Below, in pieces: positions 15,392-19,106 of a DNA stretch of 19,106 nt. Position 1 is the stretch's first letter; every line of letters starts with the position of its first letter. The stretch covers positions 1 through 19,106 of the forward strand of contig CAIOHJ010000047.1 in assembly GCA_903858085.1 (NCBI GenBank). The letters are read 5' to 3'. This DNA comes from an uncultured Chloroflexota bacterium (GTDB lineage: Bacteria > Chloroflexota > Anaerolineae > Caldilineales > Caldilineaceae). The position numbers were made by a program, and so were the translations under genes. Below the pieces are notes generated by a model, which was not told the origin of the DNA, did no database searches, and saw only the letters and a list, made by a program, of their open reading frames with translations.

Positions 15392-16816
15392 TCAGACGCC
15401 AGCCAGCCGTCGGCCGTCGGCCAGAATGGCCGGCACTGCCTGTGGGTCGGTGGTTTCCGTGTAGATGCGCAGCAGGGGTTCTGTGCCTGAGAAGCGCACG
15501 AGCAGCCAGCCGCCGTCATCCATCACAAATTTATAGCCGTCGGAGGTATCGAGGCGGGTCACGGCGTGGCCGCCGAGGGTGATCTGGGAGAGGTCGACGC
15601 TGTCGAGCCGTTGGCGGGCTGCCTGGGTGAGGGTGCGGTCGGTCAGCCGCACATCGATGCGGTCATAAAAATGGGGGCCCACCTTGGCGAAGAGCAGCTT
15701 CAGCAATTCGGTCGGTTTTTTGCCGGTGCGGACCATAAAGTCGAGCAGGTAGAGATTGGAGAGGATGCCGTCGCGTTCGGGGACGTGGCCGCGGAAGGCG
15801 TAGCCGCCGCTCTCTTCGCCGCCGATCAAGGCGTTGTGTTCGATCATGGCGGGTGCCACATATTTGAAGCCGACGCCGGTGTTGACGACGGGGACGCCGT
15901 AGGCCTGGCCCAGTTTATCGAGCATCGAGGTGGTGCTGAGGGTTTTGACGATCGTGCCCCGTTCCCCGCGCACTTCGAGCAGGTAATAGGCGAGCAGGGC
16001 GTAGACGCGCAGCTGGTCGACGAAATTGCCTTGTTCGTCGCCGAAACCGCAGCGGTCGGCGTCGCCGTCGAGGATGCAGACGCAGTCGGCCCCGACGGAG
16101 CGGGCGACAGCCAGCCCGGCGTCGACGTTGGGGGGGATCGGTTCGGGGCGGCTCATTTCTGGGAAGATGGGGTTGCGTTCGGCGTGCAGTTCGATCACCT
16201 GGGTGGGTCCGCCCTGGAGGATTTCGCTCAGCCAGCCTGCGCCATTGCCCCACATATTGTCGACGACGATTTTGAGGCCGGCCTCTTGAATGGGTTTGAC
16301 GTCGATGAGGGTAGCCAGGTGGGCGAGATAGGCGGCTTTGGGGTCAAAGTAAGCGATCTGTCCGCTGGCCAGCCCTTCGGCGAAGGGCAGATATGGGATG
16401 GCTGCGGCAGAATCGGGGATATTGGCTTCGATCTCTTTGAGGCCAGCCGGGGCAATGGCGCCGCCGTTGTGGTCGCGCACCTTGAACCCGCAATCTTCGG
16501 GTGGGTTGTGGCTGGCCGTGATGTTGAGGGCTGCGATCGCCTGGTTGGCTTTGGCGCTGAAGCTGATGACGGGGGTCGGCGTCGCCACTGGGGTCAGCAA
16601 GAGGGTGAAGCCATTGCCAGCCAGGACTTCGCAGGCTGTGGCGGCAAAGTGTTCGGCCAAAAAGCGGCGGTCGTAGCCGACCACGACGGGTCCCTGGCGG
16701 GCTCTGTTTTTCAGATAGGTGGCGAAGCCTTGGGTTGCGCGGCGCAGATTGGCAAAGGTATAGTCGTCGGCGATTCGCCCGCGCCAGCCATCGGTGCCAA
16801 ATTTGATGTCGCCCAT
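15392..16816 (-). CDS. Phosphoglucomutase/phosphomannomutase
   Basis: A 474-residue alpha-D-phosphohexomutase that moves phosphate between C6 and C1 of glucose or mannose, feeding sugar nucleotides and polysaccharides. All four family motifs are present: TASHNP (100-105) with phosphoserine S102, Mg2+ loop DGDADR (250-255), sugar-binding GGEESGG (332-338) and phosphate-binding RFSGTEP (441-447). The ATG at 16816 has AAAGGA 9 nt upstream, and the protein begins right at IKFGTDGWRG as expected. It has its own good promoter in the 118-nt gap after the IMPase gene. GEESGG is shared by phosphoglucomutases and bifunctional enzymes, so glucose versus mannose preference is not settled. No terminator is visible between it and tatD. 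Confidence 0.93.
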   Translation of the reverse strand: MGDIKFGTDGWRGRIADDYTFANLRRATQGFATYLKNRARQGPVVVGYDRRFLAEHFAATACEVLAGNGFTLLLTPVATPTPVISFSAKANQAIAALNITASHNPPEDCGFKVRDHNGGAIAPAGLKEIEANIPDSAAAIPYLPFAEGLASGQIAYFDPKAAYLAHLATLIDVKPIQEAGLKIVVDNMWGNGAGWLSEILQGGPTQVIELHAERNPIFPEMSRPEPIPPNVDAGLAVARSVGADCVCILDGDADRCGFGDEQGNFVDQLRVYALLAYYLLEVRGERGTIVKTLSTTSMLDKLGQAYGVPVVNTGVGFKYVAPAMIEHNALIGGEESGGYAFRGHVPERDGILSNLYLLDFMVRTGKKPTELLKLLFAKVGPHFYDRIDVRLTDRTLTQAARQRLDSVDLSQITLGGHAVTRLDTSDGYKFVMDDGGWLLVRFSGTEPLLRIYTETTDPQAVPAILADGRRLAGV

Positions 16817-16862
16817 ATTTTTGTCCTTTCCCAGCGGTGGTTGTGTGGCTTGTCTTGAAAAG

Positions 16863-16892
16863 AGTATAGCAGCAGCAGGGAGGGTGTGACAA
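16863..16892 (-). promoter_or_regulatory. Sigma-70 promoter of the phosphohexomutase gene
   Basis: On the minus strand TTGTCA (16887-16892) and TATACT (16863-16868) are separated by 18 bp, each matching consensus at five of six positions. RNA would start near 16856, about 40 nt ahead of the ATG. This is the best-looking promoter in the window. Confidence 0.6.
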
Positions 16893-16934
16893 TGCCGACA
16901 GAAGAGCAGAGGGCTTTTTTTCTGGCAGATTTTG

Positions 16935-17756
16935 TTACCCGTTTGTGGCGCGGGCGTTCTGGATTCCTGTCAGCAGGGCAGTGTGGAGCTCTGGCGAGCC
17001 GTTGCTGGCGATGACCTGGCGGTCGCCGATTGTCCATTCTTGGCCTGTATAGGTCGTGGCCCATCCGCCTGCCTCGCGCACCAACAGCACGCCGGCGGTC
17101 AGGTCCCATGGGTTGAGCCAGCCTTCCCAGTAGGCATCGGCGGCGCCGAGGGCGACGTGGGCCAGGTCGAGTGCGGCCGAGCCCAGGTTGCGGACGCTGG
17201 CGGTGCGCGGCATGAAGTAGGCGAATTCGGCGCTGTTGTTGTCTGCGGACTCGCTGCGGTGGTAGGGGAAGCCGGTGATCAGCAGGGCCTTGCGCAGGGT
17301 GGCTGTGCTGCTGGTCTGCAGCTGGCGTTCGTGGCTGGTGGACAGTCGCTGGAAGGCGCCGGCGCCGCGGCGTGCGTAGAAGGTGCAGTCCATGCCGATG
17401 TGGTAGGTGACGGCCAGCACGGTCTGTCCCCCCAGTTGCAAGGCGATGTTGACTGCGCAGTAGGGGATGTTGTGGGCGAAGTTGGTGGTGCCGTCGATCG
17501 GGTCGACCAGCCAGTAGTCGGGCTGGGCTGGGGGCTGGTTGCTCTCTTCCCCCCACAGGGCGACTCCTGGGTAAAGGCGGGCCAACGCCTCGCGAACAAA
17601 CTCCTCTGCTGCGACATCGGCGGCAGTGACCAGGTCAATTTCGTTTGATTTCTCTTTCACGGTGGCCTGGCCGCTGGCGTACATCCGGCGGGCAAGGTCG
17701 CCGGCCCCACGCGCCACCTGGATCACCCAATCGACATCTTTTTGTTCGACAGACAT
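16935..17756 (-). CDS. Inositol monophosphatase family protein
   Basis: A 273-residue Mg2+-dependent, Li+-sensitive type phosphatase of the IMPase/SuhB/HisN family, acting on inositol phosphate, histidinol phosphate or sugar phosphates. Metal-binding motifs are complete: GEES (69-72), WLVDPIDGTTNF (82-93) and WDLTAG (217-222) followed by REAGG. Length is normal. The ATG at 17756 has only a weak purine stretch (AAGAAAG) upstream. It precedes the phosphohexomutase on the same strand by 118 nt, consistent with sugar phosphate metabolism. Which substrate it prefers cannot be read from the sequence. Confidence 0.92.
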   Translation of the reverse strand: MSVEQKDVDWVIQVARGAGDLARRMYASGQATVKEKSNEIDLVTAADVAAEEFVREALARLYPGVALWGEESNQPPAQPDYWLVDPIDGTTNFAHNIPYCAVNIALQLGGQTVLAVTYHIGMDCTFYARRGAGAFQRLSTSHERQLQTSSTATLRKALLITGFPYHRSESADNNSAEFAYFMPRTASVRNLGSAALDLAHVALGAADAYWEGWLNPWDLTAGVLLVREAGGWATTYTGQEWTIGDRQVIASNGSPELHTALLTGIQNARATNG

Positions 17757-17824
17757 TTTGCTTGGCTTTCTTGTGCGTGTCCCTGAACAGCTTGTTGGCA
17801 GACAATTGTGCGCCTGTTGTGCTC

Positions 17825-17833
17825 ATCATACCA
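17825..17833 (-). promoter_or_regulatory. Extended -10 promoter for the IMPase gene
   Basis: The minus strand reads TGGTATGAT, an extended -10 with five of six core matches. There is no clear -35. It would yield a leader of about 60 nt before the ATG at 17756. Confidence 0.45.
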
Positions 17834-17962
17834 CTGCCGGTCGCTGCTGGCAGCAAAAGCAGCTGGGCCATCTCCGCTGGCTGTGTGAGACCTGCTTCAC
17901 CAGAGTTCTGGCTGCAACTGCTGCGTGGGTGCCAGAATTTAGGCAATGGTCTTGACTTGGGG

Positions 17963-17968
17963 TATAGT
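17963..17968 (+). promoter_or_regulatory. Candidate -10 box for the small MBL gene
   Basis: TATAGT on the plus strand matches the -10 consensus at five of six positions. A weak -35-like TTAGGC lies about 18 bp upstream; TTGACT is only 5 bp away and cannot serve. The leader to the ATG at 18057 would be about 85 nt and contains the hairpin at 18000-18019. Confidence 0.35.
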
Positions 17969-17999
17969 AGACCAAACAGATGTTCCATCGGAAGGGGAA

Positions 18000-18019
18000 A
18001 GAACAGCCTCTGCTGTTCT
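18000..18019 (+). repeat. Hairpin in the 5' leader of the small MBL gene
   Basis: AGAACAGC and GCTGTTCT form a perfect 8-bp stem with the 4-nt loop CTCT, 37 nt before the start codon. No T run follows, so it is not an obvious attenuator. It could also be a DNA operator dyad. Confidence 0.4.
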
Positions 18020-18056
18020 GGTGGGCAAGCCTTTTGTAGCTGTGGAGTGATTGGTT

Positions 18057-18713
18057 ATGGACATTACCTGGTATGGGCTTTCCTGTTTTCGCATTCGTGA
18101 AGGTGGGGTGACCGTCATCTGCGACCCATACGACAGATCTGTCGGCCCGACCCTGGCCAAGGTGCGTGCGGACATTGTCACGGTGAGCCATGATCGCCCG
18201 GGCCACAACGCGATCGACCGGGTGACCGGGGATCCGAAAGTGTTGAGCGGTCCTGGGGAGTTTGAGATCAAGAATGTATTTGTCATGGGGCTGGCCACCT
18301 CTCATCGCCGCGGCGACGGTGTGACGGCTGAACGGAGTGTGGCGTTTTTTTTTGAATTTGGCGGGCTGACAGTCGGCCACTTGGGGGGCATCGGGGAGGT
18401 GCCGGCCCAGTCGGAGATCGAGGAGCTCAACATTGGGGAGGTGGACGTGCTGCTGGTGCCGGTGGGGGGGGCTGGCATGTTGGAGCCTGCGCGCGCTGTC
18501 GAACTGATTGGCCTGTTGGAGCCGCGCCTGGTCATCCCGATGCACTACCAGCATGCTGGCCTTGCCGATCCGTTGGCCAGCAAATTAGAGGGCGTCGAGA
18601 AATTTCTCAAAGAGTTTGGAGCGACCAACATTGAGCCGATCGAACTGCTCAAACTCAGCAAGAGCACGCTGCCTGAGGAGACCCAGGTCGTCTTGTTGAC
18701 CCCCACCTTGTGA
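18057..18713 (+). CDS. Small MBL-fold protein with degenerate metal site
   Basis: A 218-residue MBL-fold protein resembling the UlaG/UPF0173-type hydrolases: MDITWYGLSCFRI at the start, LSGPGEFEI (63-71), DVLLVPVGG (130-138) and IPMHY (160-164). The metal-binding residues are unusual. The early GHSCF is GLSCF (L8), HxHxDH reads H45-D-R47-P-G49-H50, and the expected HLGD is HLGG (G111). H45, H50, H108 and H163 remain. It may bind one metal, or none, or use another chemistry. ATG at 18057 has GGAG 9 nt upstream; a TTG at 18051 is less likely. It is monocistronic, followed by a strong terminator. Family is clear; activity is doubtful. Confidence 0.85.
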   Translation: MDITWYGLSCFRIREGGVTVICDPYDRSVGPTLAKVRADIVTVSHDRPGHNAIDRVTGDPKVLSGPGEFEIKNVFVMGLATSHRRGDGVTAERSVAFFFEFGGLTVGHLGGIGEVPAQSEIEELNIGEVDVLLVPVGGAGMLEPARAVELIGLLEPRLVIPMHYQHAGLADPLASKLEGVEKFLKEFGATNIEPIELLKLSKSTLPEETQVVLLTPTL

Positions 18714-18741
18714 GTGCATGCCCCGATCGAACCGGCCAAAA

Positions 18742-18773
18742 AAAACACCAGGTTTCTGCAAACCTGGTGTTTT
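18742..18773. terminator. Bidirectional Rho-independent terminator
   Basis: A perfect 14-bp stem (18742-18755 with 18760-18773, loop CTGC) has a GC core CACCAGG and A/T ends. T runs follow the core on both strands: TTTT on the plus strand, and an unbroken A run on the plus strand (18738-18745) that is read as T on the minus strand. It can terminate both the MBL gene and the convergent L25 gene. Confidence 0.88.
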
Positions 18774-18800
18774 GTAAAATATTCGGTATTGGCAGCGTGG

Positions 18801-18839
18801 GCTGATTGTTTCAGACCGGCACGGTCTGAAACAATCAGC
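18801..18839 (-). terminator. Perfect 18-bp hairpin next to the L25 stop
   Basis: Arms 18801-18818 and 18822-18839 pair without mismatch around a 3-nt loop (GCA), only 6 nt past the L25 stop codon. No T run follows directly; the bidirectional terminator lies 27 nt further on. It probably stabilises the 3' end or acts as a first-stage terminator for L25. Confidence 0.55.
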
Positions 18840-18845
18840 AGCGAG

Positions 18846-19106
18846 CTATTCTTCTGCGGTCTGCTTGCCGCGTTTGACCACTTCGGGCTCGGCGGCGGCG
18901 GCTGTTTCGGCCAGTTCAGCCTCGGCGCCGCGTGTCACAATCAGCGAAAAGAGCAGTTCGTCGGGGTCATTGCGGTAGGTGACCCCCTTGATGGCAGGCA
19001 GGTCGCGTACGTGAATCGGCGTTTCCAGGGTCAGCGGGCTGAGGTCTACCGTGATTTCGGCTGGAATGTCGGCGGGCAGGGCTTCGATCTGGATCGACTC
19101 ATGTGC
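18846..19106 (-). CDS. rplY: Ribosomal protein L25 (TL5/Ctc type), N-terminus cut off
   Basis: The visible 86 C-terminal residues match the second (TL5) domain of Ctc/TL5-type L25, the 5S rRNA-binding protein of the large subunit's central protuberance. Seen are ESIQIEALPADIPAEITVDL (3-22 of the visible part), then LETPIHVRDLPAIKGVTY and the late strand ELLFSLIVTRGAEAE. An acidic/Ala tail ends in KRGKQTAEE and TAG. The 5S-binding N-terminal domain and start lie beyond the right edge. The presence of this second domain shows it is the long form, not the short E. coli L25. Two hairpins follow the stop. Confidence 0.9.
   Translation of the reverse strand, partial: AHESIQIEALPADIPAEITVDLSPLTLETPIHVRDLPAIKGVTYRNDPDELLFSLIVTRGAEAELAETAAAAEPEVVKRGKQTAEE

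Larger units (their letters stand above)
17757..18056. other. Divergent intergenic region, no gene seen
   Basis: Three hundred bases separate the IMPase gene from the plus-strand MBL gene. I see candidate promoters pointing outwards on both strands and one short hairpin near the MBL start. No open frame with coding character, RNA gene, or repeat longer than about 8 bp was found. Confidence 0.7.

Noticed and set aside
15566..16858. Plus-strand open frame of 430 codons, unusually acidic
   Set aside because: It is a mirror of the phosphohexomutase gene, which has all four family motifs.

Overview
The window looks like a piece of chromosome from a GC-rich bacterium, most likely a member of the Chloroflexota (Anaerolineae/Caldilineae-like). 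That placement is an inference from overall protein style: a two-domain TL5-type L25, YlxP, a Chloroflexota-like small MBL protein, CrtI carotenoid chemistry and a Na+-pump decarboxylase. I could not run a database search. Nearly all of the sequence is coding. There are 16 genes: 14 on the minus strand and 2 on the plus strand. The minus-strand genes at both edges are cut by the window ends. I see no tRNA, rRNA, CRISPR array, transposase, integrase or phage gene, so this is core chromosome rather than an accessory island.

Layout from left to right. (1) 1-1206: a beta-CASP MBL ribonuclease, missing its C-terminus. (2) 1406-5992, read right to left: a compact operon of a LipM/LplA-type lipoate enzyme, YlxP (DUF503), a GlcD-type FAD oxidase, an App1-type phosphatase and a D-2-hydroxyacid dehydrogenase. 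Gaps are 6-8 nt or the genes overlap. A long, structured leader precedes the operon and a Rho-independent terminator closes it. (3) 6288-8680: a TspO-like membrane protein followed by phytoene desaturase crtI, with a perfect 23-bp hairpin just after crtI. (4) 8782-9684, plus strand: an SDR oxidoreductase, divergent from the TspO-like gene. (5) 9699-15268, read right to left: tatD, a polyprenyl diphosphate synthase, then mmdA-mmdD-mmdC-mmdB, a complete biotin-dependent Na+-translocating methylmalonyl-CoA decarboxylase. (6) 15392-17756: an IMPase-family sugar/inositol phosphatase and a phosphoglucomutase/phosphomannomutase. (7) 18057-18713, plus strand: a small MBL-fold protein with a degenerate metal site. 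(8) 18742-18839: two strong stem-loops between convergent genes. (9) 18846-19106: the C-terminal part of ribosomal protein L25.

How the genes fit together. The Mmd complex would decarboxylate (S)-methylmalonyl-CoA to propionyl-CoA and export Na+. The prenyl synthase upstream of it and crtI elsewhere draw on isoprenoid diphosphates for quinones and carotenoids. GlcD-like oxidase and D-2-hydroxyacid dehydrogenase both act on 2-hydroxy acids, and the lipoate enzyme serves 2-oxoacid dehydrogenases or glycine cleavage. The most interesting non-coding signals are the structured, repeat-containing leader ahead of the lipoate operon and the long perfect hairpin between crtI and that leader. I found no clearly new multi-gene system.
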